A stretch of 64,000 bases of DNA from Pseudomonas sp. GM79 (GCF_000282495.1 NZ_AKJE01000080.1:20907-84906), one strand, 5' to 3'; counted from the stretch's first letter, positions 25,096-32,725 are shown. A program made the numbers and translations. Notes: generated by a model not told the origin, from the sequence alone.

Positions 25096-25524
25096 TCAGT
25101 TCTGGGAAGGGGTCATGCAGGCGGCGTTCAACATGCCGACGCTGATGGCCACTGCCGCGATATAGATACCCGCAGCGATTTCACCTTTTTTAATGCGTTC
25201 AGAGGCGCCTTTAAGCACCAGGCTGGTCACCAGAAACGCCAGCAGTTGTACGAAAGCGGCGATCACTGCCCAGACGACGAAATCCAGAATGCTGATCGAG
25301 TAGGCGATCACATTGCTGGCCGGAATGGCGAAACCGATGATGGCACCACCCAGTGCGATCGAGGCCGCAACGTTGCCAGAACGGATCAGTTCGAACTCTT
25401 TGTGCGGGGTGATTCGGGTGTAGATGAATTGGAACAGCGCGAACAATACGGCGGCACCGAGGATGTACAACACAAACCCGAGCACGGCGGCTTTGTTCAG
25501 GGAGATGGAGAGCGCTTCAAGCAT
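25096..25524 (-). CDS. DUF350 membrane protein (YjfL-like)
   Basis: The product is 142 residues with four hydrophobic segments (around AVLGFVLYILGAAVLFALF, VAASIALGGAIIGFAIPASN, LDFVVWAVIAAFVQLLAFLV and IAAGIYIAAVAISVGML). It matches the small four-helix YjfL/DUF350 family of unknown function in the inner membrane. It lies 15 nt after the DUF2491 gene. Confidence 0.82.
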   Translation of the reverse strand: MLEALSISLNKAAVLGFVLYILGAAVLFALFQFIYTRITPHKEFELIRSGNVAASIALGGAIIGFAIPASNVIAYSISILDFVVWAVIAAFVQLLAFLVTSLVLKGASERIKKGEIAAGIYIAAVAISVGMLNAACMTPSQN

Positions 25525-25539
25525 GGACTTCTTCCTTAT

Positions 25540-26214
25540 TTAAAAAGTGTTCAGGTCAGTGGTGTACAACGAAATGCCCAGCGAAGTGCTCAAGCTGATG
25601 GTGCCTTCGGCGTCTTCTTCGACGGAAAACAGCAGGAATTCCCGGCGATCGGTCAGGCCGGTTTCGCGGGCATACAGCATCGAACGGTGCTCGATGCTGT
25701 AGGACTCATCCGGGTTTTTCAGGTGTTCGCTCAGCGCCACCAGTTCTGTCTGGCCGTTCTCGGTGCCCCATTCGCGGGTGTATTCGACACCGTTGTGGGT
25801 GTAGGTCGGCAGGCCGATCAAGCTTTCAGGGCCGGCCAGTCGACGCAGCTCCGCTTCACTGTTGATGGTGATGTAGTTGAGGTAATTGAACAGGATCACC
25901 GACTCGACCTGTCCGGCAATGTCGCCGGTGGTGTGCACTTGCAACCAGTAGTCTTCGTCGTTCATGTAATAGCGCGACAGCCAGGTCGACTGCCCGAGAT
26001 CAATGGTGCCGGCGCTCCAGACTTGCTGGGAGCCAGGGATGACCACATCGGTGTTGCCATCGAGCAACAATTTCAGGGTCGTGTCGAACATCACGCCTTT
26101 GCCCAATGCCAGGCCCAGCGGGCCGATGGCGGGCAGGGTTTCGTTGGCTGTCCATTTCGATTCCGTATTCGCTTTCGGGGCCTCAAGCCCCATCAACTGT
26201 TTAAACCATCCCAT
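25540..26214 (-). CDS. DUF2491 protein (YjfK-like)
   Basis: The product is 224 residues, soluble, starting MGWFKQLMGLEAPK. I chose ATG 26214 because CAAGGAA lies 8 nt upstream; a longer reading to 26268 lies inside the channel gene. The sequence (STWLSRYYMNDEDYWLQVHT, NYLNYITINSEAELRR) fits the YjfK/DUF2491 family. No catalytic motif is evident. The start overlaps the end of the channel gene by 14 nt, so translation is probably coupled. Confidence 0.8.
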   Translation of the reverse strand: MGWFKQLMGLEAPKANTESKWTANETLPAIGPLGLALGKGVMFDTTLKLLLDGNTDVVIPGSQQVWSAGTIDLGQSTWLSRYYMNDEDYWLQVHTTGDIAGQVESVILFNYLNYITINSEAELRRLAGPESLIGLPTYTHNGVEYTREWGTENGQTELVALSEHLKNPDESYSIEHRSMLYARETGLTDRREFLLFSVEEDAEGTISLSTSLGISLYTTDLNTF

Positions 26215-27235
26215 TGGTGATTTCCTTGAGGCGAGAGGAGGCGATGTAGAAGAGTTCGCCGCCCTCAACGCGAGTGGTGCCGGGCGGATTGATCCAAGGC
26301 TGTCGGGCGCCTTTGGCGCGGTAGCCGATAAGGGTCGCGTTGTGCTGTTCTTTCAGCTGTGCGTACAGATCGCCGAACGTGGCTTCAAAGGTCTCGGGCA
26401 GTTTCATCAGGTACTGGGTGGCACCTTGACCCACGCACAGCAATTCATTGATGACCGCGGATGAGCCCGGATCCTGGGAGGCGCGTACCAACATCTCGAT
26501 GGCCATGCTTGAGGTGCATTCCAGGCTGGGCGCGTAGGCGCTGGCAAGGGCGGCGATTTCGCTTTCATTGAAGTGGGCGACCACATGGCCGACAGGGCCC
26601 AGTTGATTGACTGCCAGCACGGTGGCCAGGGTCAGGTCGTCTGAATGGGTTCGCACCAGCACGCGTTCGGCACCGGGAACACCGGCCCGCAGCAACAGCG
26701 CGGCAGAGGACAGGCTTTCGCCTTTGATAAAGTCCGCTTTGCCCGGCATGGGATTTTCTTCGAGGTCGCAATCGCAAATGACGATCAGGTTGTCATTGGA
26801 GGTTTCGTCCTGCAGCAATAATTCAATGACCCGCTCGCTGGACGCGCCTTCCCAGCCGATGAGTACGGTATGGCCGACCTTGCCGGTGAAATCGCCTTTG
26901 CCTTTCATGCCTTTTCTCCATACATCGATGACACTGCTGGTGGTTTTGCCGATGGCTGCCGTCAGCAGCGCAATGCCCCCGAGCATGACCCAGGTAGCCA
27001 CGAAAATTCGTCCCGCGGCTGTCTGTGGCGCAAGATCGCCATAGCCGACGGTGAGCGTGGTGGTGAGATAGAAATAGATAAACGTGGCGGGAGCGGTGAG
27101 GTGTTGTTCGCCCAGAAGCACCAGGCCGATATAGGCCGTGCTTATGTGTATACCCAGCGCAATGGCCAGGCCTGCCCAGCCGAACCGATGGAAGAAGGAC
27201 GAGGCGTACGTGCGCAATAAAAGGAAAATCGACAT
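26201..27235 (-). CDS. Potassium-channel family protein with C-terminal TrkA-N-like domain
   Basis: The product is 344 residues. Two N-terminal membrane helices flank the pore loop with selectivity filter TVGYGD (62-67). From about residue 115 a Rossmann-like RCK/TrkA-N domain follows (VGHTVLIGWEG...LIVICDCDLEEN...GAERVLVRTHSDDL), and a smaller C-terminal domain ends the protein. The glycine loop reads GWEGASS rather than the usual GxGxxG, so the ligand may differ from NAD. I prefer ATG 27235 (AGGGA 4 nt upstream) to ATG 27262. It has no counterpart in E. coli yjfIJKLMC as I recall it. Confidence 0.85.
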   Translation of the reverse strand: MSIFLLLRTYASSFFHRFGWAGLAIALGIHISTAYIGLVLLGEQHLTAPATFIYFYLTTTLTVGYGDLAPQTAAGRIFVATWVMLGGIALLTAAIGKTTSSVIDVWRKGMKGKGDFTGKVGHTVLIGWEGASSERVIELLLQDETSNDNLIVICDCDLEENPMPGKADFIKGESLSSAALLLRAGVPGAERVLVRTHSDDLTLATVLAVNQLGPVGHVVAHFNESEIAALASAYAPSLECTSSMAIEMLVRASQDPGSSAVINELLCVGQGATQYLMKLPETFEATFGDLYAQLKEQHNATLIGYRAKGARQPWINPPGTTRVEGGELFYIASSRLKEITNGMV

Positions 27236-27306
27236 TACATCCCTGACTCCGTGGGGGCTCATTCCTGGCGACGTAATCGCTCTGGCGTCTGAGTGCTCAA
27301 ATGCGG

Positions 27307-27870
27307 TTACCGGGTGGCATTAAACCTGCTGCGCGGCGTAGATAACAGTACCTTGGCTGCAATAAATCCGGCGATCGCACCAAAGATATGCCCTTCGAAG
27401 GACATGCCCTGGCGAGGAAGGAAGCCAAAAATCAGGCCGCCATAGAGCAGGACCACGACACTGGCTGTTATCAGGTTGCTCCAGCTCCTTTGGAACCAGG
27501 CGCGCGACAGGAGGTACGCCCACAGCCCGAATACCCATCCGCTGGCACCGATGTGAACGCCTGCAAAACCGAACAGCCAGACCAGCGAACCGCCCAGCAG
27601 AATAATGATAGCGCTGACGGCCATGAAGCGGCTGAGCCCGTCGACAATGACTAGGGTACCTAGGATCAAAAAGGCAATCAGGTTGGTGCTCACGTGCGCA
27701 AAGGACCCGTGCAAGAAAGGCGAGGTGATGATGCCGACCAGTCCCTGCCATGTTCTCGGGACCAGGCCGAAGGCAATAAGGCTGTAGCCGGTCGCCACAT
27801 TGAGCAGTTGCAGCGCGACCATGAAGAGGGCCACACCCGCGATTGTCTTGAAACCCTTCAGGGCATCCAT
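27307..27870 (-). CDS. Rhomboid family intramembrane serine protease
   Basis: The product is 187 residues with about six membrane helices. The catalytic serine is S110 in GASG and the histidine is H161 in FEGHIFGAIAG; H54, H59 and N63 in HGSFAHVSTN form the family's His/Asn motif. I chose ATG 27870 (GAGG 6 nt upstream). The longer reading to 27999 runs through a REP repeat and is not credible. It lies within the yjf-like cluster, downstream of the pspA gene and separated from it by a REPIN. Confidence 0.85.
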   Translation of the reverse strand: MDALKGFKTIAGVALFMVALQLLNVATGYSLIAFGLVPRTWQGLVGIITSPFLHGSFAHVSTNLIAFLILGTLVIVDGLSRFMAVSAIIILLGGSLVWLFGFAGVHIGASGWVFGLWAYLLSRAWFQRSWSNLITASVVVLLYGGLIFGFLPRQGMSFEGHIFGAIAGFIAAKVLLSTPRSRFNATR

Positions 27871-27910
27871 CCATGACCTCGAGTCGACAAAAAATATGGC
27901 AACGAATCCA

Positions 27911-28000
27911 TGTGGGAGCGGGCTTGCTCGCGAAGGCGGTGTGTCAGGCAACATTGATGTCGACTGATACTCCCTCTTCGCGAGCAAGCCCGCTTCCACA
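27911..28000. repeat. REPIN (inward REP pair)
   Basis: TGTGGGAGCGGGCTTGCTCG... and its inverted copy are separated by a spacer containing CAACATTGATGTCGACTGA. The right copy carries one change (CGCTTCCACA). It lies between the rhomboid and pspA-like genes. Spacer subfamily 1. Confidence 0.92.
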
Positions 28001-28026
28001 GGTTATGCGCCAGGCATCAGGGCCGG

Positions 28027-28725
28027 TTACTCAGCAGATTTTTTCTTCAGGCGTTCCAGAATCGCATTGGCGCTGCCTTCGTTCGGCGTGATGCCGGCAT
28101 CGCGCAGCTTGCGCTCCAGGTCGGTGCCGGTCGACGCATCGGCCAGTTGGTCCTGGGCTTCCAGTTCTGCGGCGCGTTGCTGCTGCTTGGCTTGCAGGCG
28201 GTTCAGCGTACCGACGGCGGTTTCCAGCTTGCCGTTGGCGCCGCCACTGGCGATCGAAGCACTGACCTGGGCTTTCTGTACGCTTTCACGCGCCTTGGCC
28301 ATGTCCACTTGCTGACGCAGGCTTTTGATGCGGCTTTCGGCCTTGGTGATGTCTTTGCGCATGTTGTCCGCGTAACCGCCGAATTCGGTGGCCTGCTTTT
28401 GCTCGACATCCAGTTCGTTGGTCAGGGTCGAAATGGCTTCTGCCACTTCCAGTGCCAGGTCTTCGCGGTTGGCCTGGATCGCGGCCAGAGCCTTGGATTC
28501 CAGATCCTTGATCTTGGCGTTGTACTCGCTGACGCGATCAGCCGACAGTTTGTGCTTGGCCATGATGGTGACCAGCTCACGCTTGGCGTTGGCCAGCGCG
28601 CTGTCAGCATCGCGAATTTCCTGGTCGAGGATGCGCAGGGCCTGTTGGTCGACGATCGATTCGCCGACTTCGTTGGCACCGCCACGCAGCGCGGTGAACA
28701 ATTTGCTCCAGATGGACTGAGTCAT
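28027..28725 (-). CDS. PspA/IM30 family protein (YjfJ-like)
   Basis: The product is 232 residues and almost wholly helical, with long coiled-coil heptads (residues 25-200) of the PspA/IM30/Vipp1 type. Such proteins assemble on the inner membrane, stabilise it under stress and belong to the ESCRT-III superfamily. The N-terminus MTQSIWSKLFTALRGG is short and amphipathic. It lies 24 nt after the DUF2170 gene, the same order as E. coli yjfI-yjfJ. Confidence 0.87.
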   Translation of the reverse strand: MTQSIWSKLFTALRGGANEVGESIVDQQALRILDQEIRDADSALANAKRELVTIMAKHKLSADRVSEYNAKIKDLESKALAAIQANREDLALEVAEAISTLTNELDVEQKQATEFGGYADNMRKDITKAESRIKSLRQQVDMAKARESVQKAQVSASIASGGANGKLETAVGTLNRLQAKQQQRAAELEAQDQLADASTGTDLERKLRDAGITPNEGSANAILERLKKKSAE

Positions 28726-28749
28726 TGGATATTTCCTGTTCCCGAAAAA

Positions 28750-29439
28750 TTAGATGAAGAAACGTTCAAAGGCTTCGCTGGCGCGCTGGACGTTGTCGAC
28801 GAGGGTTTTGACCTCGGTCACGACGTTGGTCAGGCTGGAGTCGGAGCTGAGTGCGCCGAACATGTTGTAAACGATCTGCCCGTTGGGCATGGACTCGATA
28901 CCGATCGAGGACAGCGGGAACATTTCCCGGCTGCGCAGAACGGCATCGTTGAATGCCGGTACGTCGTTGATGGACTCGACATCGACCAGAACGGTATCGA
29001 CAATGATCTGATCGCCAACCACTGCGATGTAAATCGGCAAGCCACCGAAATCGTTCATTTCCAGCTTGATGCTGGACTCGGCGCCTTGAACCAGGGAGAG
29101 GGTGATGTCGTTCGCAACCACTTCGTCGAGGGCCTGAAGGGCGCTGTAGAGGCGATCGATGTTCCAGTTATTACCTGCGCTCATGTAATTCTCCGACATG
29201 AATGAGCCAGCCAGAATCGGTTGGCGTAGCTGTTTCTCCATCTGCTTGAGCAGGCTTCGATTTTCGGGAAGCACCCAAGTCTCGTGTTTCACATAACCGG
29301 CGGCACCCAGGCCCGCGCGCATTTGCTTCATATAGAAACTAGATGGTTTTTTCGCGGACGGTTTCGAGCGCTCTCCCTTTTGGCTCGCTGAATCGGTCAC
29401 AGATCCGGTAGGCGGATCTGATGGAGAGCTGCTTTTCAT
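28750..29439 (-). CDS. DUF2170 protein (YjfI-like) with N-terminal extension
   Basis: The product is 229 residues. Residues from about 85 onward (NWNIDRLYSALQALDEVV...GGLPIYIAVVGDQIIVDTVL) fit DUF2170/YjfI. Ahead of it lies a Ser/Lys-rich stretch and a segment SFYMKQMRAGLGAAGYVKHE plus TWVLPENRSLLKQMEKQL that resembles the short DNA-binding N-terminus of MazE-like or ribbon-helix-helix repressors. I chose ATG 29439 with GAGG upstream; a longer frame would cross the palindrome. First gene of the cluster, so it could be its autoregulator (inference). Confidence 0.75.
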   Translation of the reverse strand: MKSSSPSDPPTGSVTDSASQKGERSKPSAKKPSSFYMKQMRAGLGAAGYVKHETWVLPENRSLLKQMEKQLRQPILAGSFMSENYMSAGNNWNIDRLYSALQALDEVVANDITLSLVQGAESSIKLEMNDFGGLPIYIAVVGDQIIVDTVLVDVESINDVPAFNDAVLRSREMFPLSSIGIESMPNGQIVYNMFGALSSDSSLTNVVTEVKTLVDNVQRASEAFERFFI

Positions 29440-29463
29440 GATGCTGACCTCGTTGTGAAAAAT

Positions 29464-29475
29464 CTCACGCGTGAG
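29464..29475. promoter_or_regulatory. Palindromic operator, promoter-proximal copy
   Basis: CTCACGCGTGAG is a perfect 12-bp palindrome 25 nt upstream of the DUF2170 gene, over the predicted transcription start. With the flank it reads AAAAATCTCACGCGTGAG (29458-29475), the exact reverse complement of 29510-29527. Confidence 0.7.
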
Positions 29476-29477
29476 AA

Positions 29478-29506
29478 ACACTACAGGCAATTTTTACGGC
29501 CATCAA
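29478..29506 (-). promoter_or_regulatory. Predicted promoter of the yjf-like cluster
   Basis: On the minus strand TTGATG (29506-29501) and TAGTGT (29483-29478) are 17 nt apart. The -10 is a weak match (3 of 6). Its place between two identical palindromes is the stronger argument. Confidence 0.45.
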
Positions 29507-29509
29507 TAG

Positions 29510-29521
29510 CTCACGCGTGAG
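29510..29521. promoter_or_regulatory. Palindromic operator, upstream copy
   Basis: A second CTCACGCGTGAG, 46 bp from the first centre to centre, followed by ATTTTT so that the two sites form an 18-bp inverted repeat around the promoter. It is consistent with cooperative binding by one repressor. Confidence 0.7.
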
Positions 29522-29563
29522 ATTTTTCGGACTGTTGCACACGTGTATGACAATAGAAGGTTA

Positions 29564-29653
29564 TGTGGGAGCGGGCTTGCTCGCGAAGGCGGCGAGACAG
29601 TCAACATTGATGTTGCCTGATACACCGCTTTCGCGAGCAAGCCCGCTCCCACA
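29564..29653. repeat. REPIN (inward REP pair)
   Basis: A 90-bp unit with perfect REP arms and a spacer containing CAACATTGATGTTGCCTGA (subfamily 1). It begins 11 nt after the stop of the isochorismatase-like gene, on the side facing the yjf promoter region. Confidence 0.92.
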
Positions 29654-29663
29654 GGTTTCTCAC

Positions 29664-30212
29664 TTAACCAACCAGGAAGTCGTCAGTGGACACCACGCTC
29701 GCATAGGCAAAACCCAGGGCCGACATGAAGGCGGCGTGAACGTGGGCGGCCGGGACGGTGACGCCGTTGAATTCCAGGTCTCGGGTGGCACAGGCGTCGT
29801 GAATCACCGTGACGGTATAGCCCAGGTCGGCCGCGGCGCGGGTGATGCCGTCGATGCACATGTGGCTCATGCTGCCGACGATTACCAGGTGTTCGATGCC
29901 TTGCTGGTCGAGGATGGCTTCCAGTTCGGTTTCGCGGAACGAGTTGACGAAATGTTTAAGCACGACCGTCTCGTCTGTGCGGTTGAGAACTTTAGGGTGC
30001 AACTTCGCGCCGTCGGAGCCCGGAGTGAAGAACGGCGCGGCGTCGGAGGTGAATTCGTGGCGGATATGCACCACCGGATCACCGGCCTCGCGAAACGCCT
30101 GAATCATCCGTGCGGCGTTGTCTGCTGCGGCGTCGGCGCCGACCAAAGGCCACTTGCCCTGGGGGAAGTAGTCGTTCTGGATATCGACTACGATGAGTGC
30201 TTGCTTGGCCAT
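29664..30212 (-). CDS. Isochorismatase-like cysteine hydrolase
   Basis: The product is 182 residues. The catalytic triad of the family is visible: Asp in VVDIQNDYF, Lys in VVLKHFVNSF and Cys in SMSHMCIDG. Members hydrolyse amides or vinyl ethers (nicotinamidase, isochorismatase and relatives). The substrate is unknown. It is divergent from a GlxA-type regulator that may control it; the gap is 101 nt. Confidence 0.87.
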   Translation of the reverse strand: MAKQALIVVDIQNDYFPQGKWPLVGADAAADNAARMIQAFREAGDPVVHIRHEFTSDAAPFFTPGSDGAKLHPKVLNRTDETVVLKHFVNSFRETELEAILDQQGIEHLVIVGSMSHMCIDGITRAAADLGYTVTVIHDACATRDLEFNGVTVPAAHVHAAFMSALGFAYASVVSTDDFLVG

Positions 30213-30263
30213 GAGTGTTTCCTCGAAGTGTTTGTTGGGTGTGAATCAAGTATTAGGTTTTGC

Positions 30264-30285
30264 TGGCCGCCCGAGGATTGGCCGC
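30264..30285. promoter_or_regulatory. Tandem repeat in the divergent isochorismatase/regulator gap
   Basis: TGGCCGC occurs at 30264 and 30279, each followed by a similar continuation (CCGAG / ACCGA), a direct repeat with 15-bp spacing. AraC-type proteins bind direct repeats, so this is a candidate site. Weak evidence. Confidence 0.3.
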
Positions 30286-30313
30286 ACCGACAATAGAAGG
30301 GGGAAAACTGACA

Positions 30314-31309
30314 ATGGGTGCAGAAAGGACAGTCGCCGAACTGGGCGTGCTGATCTATCCCGGTGCGCAGATGGCGGCGGTGCATGGGCTGACGGACCTG
30401 TTCGGCGTGGCCAACCGGATCGCCGCCGAGCATCAGTCGGCGCAGCTGCCGTTGCTGCGGGTCAGTCATTGGCAGGTCGAGGGTGATCAAGTGCCCGAGC
30501 GGGTCTATGACACTGATCCCGGCCCGGCCGGCGCATTGGTTGCCGTGTTGATTCCGCCCTCGATCGGAGGTTTTTCCGAGGGGCAGGCGCCCCAAGGGCT
30601 GATTCGCTGGCTTCGTCAGCAACATGCCAACGGTGCAACCCTCGGCGGGGTCTGCGTGGGTTCTATTCTGTTGGCTGAAAGTGGCTTGCTCGATGGCCGT
30701 AGCGCGACTACCCACTGGACCTCGGCCAAGGCTTTCGCCGAGCGTTACCCGGCGATCAAGCTCAAGGCTGACACGCCGATTGTCGACGATGGTGACCTGA
30801 TCACCACTGCCGGGTTGATGGCCTGGTCAGAGCTGGGATTACGATTGGTGAACCGCTTGCTCGGGCCGAGCATCGCCACCGGCACAGCGCGGTTTCTGGT
30901 GGTGGAACACAGCGACAGTGCGAGCGAGTGCGGCAGTAATTTTTCACCGATTCTCAACCATGGCGATGCGTCGATTCTCAAGGTCCAGCATTGGCTGCAA
31001 AGCACCGGGGCGAGCGATGTCTCATTGGCGGCAATGGCCGAGCGGGCGGGGCTGGAAGAGCGCACTTTCCTGCGGCGATTCCGTGCGGCAACCGGGTTGA
31101 AACCCACCGAGTACTGCCAACACCTGCGGGTTGGCAAGGCGCGGGAAATGCTTGAATTCACCAACGGCACCATTGATCACATTGCCTGGACCGTGGGTTA
31201 CCAGGACCCGAGTGCGTTTCGGGCAACGTTCAAGAAGATTACCGGGCTGGCGCCGAGCGATTACCGGGCGCGGTTTGGTGTATCTGCGACCGCAGCCATG
31301 GCTCGGTAG
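30314..31309 (+). CDS. GlxA/FtrA-type AraC family transcriptional regulator
   Basis: The product is 331 residues. The N-terminal DJ-1/PfpI-like domain (about 10-190) contains GGVCVGSILLAESGLL, and the C-terminal AraC-type double helix-turn-helix (about 225-320) contains ERTFLRRFRAATGLKPTEY and VGYQDPSAFRATFKKITG. I chose ATG 30314, preceded by GAAGGGGG; the longer frame runs into the promoter region. It is probably the regulator of the divergent hydrolase gene. Confidence 0.9.
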   Translation: MGAERTVAELGVLIYPGAQMAAVHGLTDLFGVANRIAAEHQSAQLPLLRVSHWQVEGDQVPERVYDTDPGPAGALVAVLIPPSIGGFSEGQAPQGLIRWLRQQHANGATLGGVCVGSILLAESGLLDGRSATTHWTSAKAFAERYPAIKLKADTPIVDDGDLITTAGLMAWSELGLRLVNRLLGPSIATGTARFLVVEHSDSASECGSNFSPILNHGDASILKVQHWLQSTGASDVSLAAMAERAGLEERTFLRRFRAATGLKPTEYCQHLRVGKAREMLEFTNGTIDHIAWTVGYQDPSAFRATFKKITGLAPSDYRARFGVSATAAMAR

Positions 31310-31330
31310 CGAGTATCACCACAGAACTCA

Positions 31331-31420
31331 TGTGGGAGCGGGCTTGCTCGCGAAAGCGGTCCATCAGTCGACATTGATGCTGACTGACCCACCGCCTTCG
31401 CGAGCAAGCCCGCTCCCACA
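31331..31420. repeat. REPIN (inward REP pair)
   Basis: A 90-bp unit with perfect arms and a spacer with CGACATTGATGCTGACTGA (subfamily 1). It lies 21 nt after the regulator stop. Confidence 0.93.
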
Positions 31421-31615
31421 TTGGGTCTGTGCCAGACTTTGAGTCGTGCAAAATGCCGGGAGTATTGAAAGGTGTCGTGCAGAATAAAACAGGCCTTGTG
31501 CTATCGCATATTTCACAAACGGCTGATTTGAAACCCGTTTCTCTCCAGTCGCCGTTGGCCTGATCTCTGCACCTCCTTCAGCTACATTCATCAAGCGCAA
31601 ATTGAAGGGGAACGC
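31421..31615 (+). other. Upstream region of the DUF3182 gene
   Basis: Together with the REPIN this forms a 306-nt gap without a gene. It should contain the DUF3182 promoter. I see only a loose inverted repeat (AAACGG near 31517 with CCGTTT about 18 nt on) and a GAAGGGGA ribosome binding site before ATG 31616. Confidence 0.4.
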
Positions 31616-32725
31616 ATGACCCCAACAAACCGCAAGAAACTGGTGCTCGCCCATTCGGTGCGCCCCGATGCCCCGCTGCACGAAGTCGAAACCAACCGCG
31701 CGCTGGCCCGTTGGCTGGCGAAGGTCGTCGGGCTCGAATACGGCGGCAGTTATGACGTGGAGCTGCACAGCGGTCGTGACGTTTATCTGTTGCCGACCCA
31801 GACGCTGGTGGGCGTTGCTGCCGCCCGGCAGCTGGGCGTCAAAGGCCCGGAGGATTTGTGGGGCGGTTACGTCGACCACGCTTTCATCTGTACCAAAGCC
31901 ATCAGCCATGGGTTGTTGAACCGCTATGCGTTCGCGCCCGAAGGCTGGTCGTCGTTGTTTTCCGAACGGGTACGCGGTGTTGTGCTCGATGGCCTCAGCG
32001 TGTTCTCCCTGGACGATGCTCGCCCGGCAGCGGAGCACCTGCTCTACAGCGGTCCGATCCGCATGAAGCCGATTCATGCCTGCGCCGGGCGCGGTCAGGA
32101 AGTGATCAAAAGCCTCGACCAGTTCGACGCCATCCTCGCTCGCCCCGATGCCAAAACATTGTTCACCGAAGGTGTGGTGCTGGAACAAGACTTGACCGAG
32201 GTGGTCACCCATAGCGTCGGTCAGAGTTTTATTGGCGACAAAGTGCTGAGTTATTGCGGTGATCAATACTTGACCGAAGACGGTCAGGGCGAGCAGGTTT
32301 ATGGCGGGTCCAATCTGTTGGTGGTCCAGGGTTATTACGAGGACCTGCTGGCGCTGGAGCTCCCGGACGACACGAGGCTGGCGATCCAGCAAGCGCAGGT
32401 ATTCGACAGCGCGGCCGATGAAGCCTACCCCGGTTTCTATGCCTCGCGGCGCAACTACGACATCGCCCAGGGGCTGGATTGCGATGGCAAACAACGCAGC
32501 GGCGTGCTCGAACAGTCCTGGCGCCTGGGCGGTGCCAGCAGTGCTGAAGTCGCGGCGCTGCAGAGCTTCGTCAACAACCCCGGCTTGCGCGCGATTCGCG
32601 TGTCGTCGGTCGAAACCTATACCGATCAACCTCTGCCGGCCAACGCCATTGAGGTCTACCGGGGGCCTGCGCAACACAGTGACTTTCTTCTCAAGTACGT
32701 AACGGTCAAATCCTATGACGGCTAG
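31616..32725 (+). CDS. DUF3182 family protein, possible ATP-grasp enzyme
   Basis: The product is 369 residues, cytoplasmic. The sequence fits the uncharacterised DUF3182 family. The segment GPIRMKPIHACAGRGQEVI (about residues 143-161) resembles the Lys-and-glycine loop of ATP-grasp ligases, and later acidic stretches (VVLEQDLTE) could bind Mg-ATP; this is my inference. It overlaps the downstream alpha/beta hydrolase gene by 11 nt, so the two are translationally coupled. Substrate unknown. Confidence 0.72.
   Translation: MTPTNRKKLVLAHSVRPDAPLHEVETNRALARWLAKVVGLEYGGSYDVELHSGRDVYLLPTQTLVGVAAARQLGVKGPEDLWGGYVDHAFICTKAISHGLLNRYAFAPEGWSSLFSERVRGVVLDGLSVFSLDDARPAAEHLLYSGPIRMKPIHACAGRGQEVIKSLDQFDAILARPDAKTLFTEGVVLEQDLTEVVTHSVGQSFIGDKVLSYCGDQYLTEDGQGEQVYGGSNLLVVQGYYEDLLALELPDDTRLAIQQAQVFDSAADEAYPGFYASRRNYDIAQGLDCDGKQRSGVLEQSWRLGGASSAEVAALQSFVNNPGLRAIRVSSVETYTDQPLPANAIEVYRGPAQHSDFLLKYVTVKSYDG

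Noticed and set aside
27871..27999. N-terminal extension of the rhomboid protein
   Set aside because: The extra residues (AGLLAKREY...) come from translation of a REP arm. The start at 27870 has a ribosome binding site.
27911..31420. Regularly recurring inverted repeats that could suggest a CRISPR array
   Set aside because: Repeats are palindromic pairs in separate intergenic places, not direct repeats with uniform spacers, and no cas genes are present. They are REPINs.
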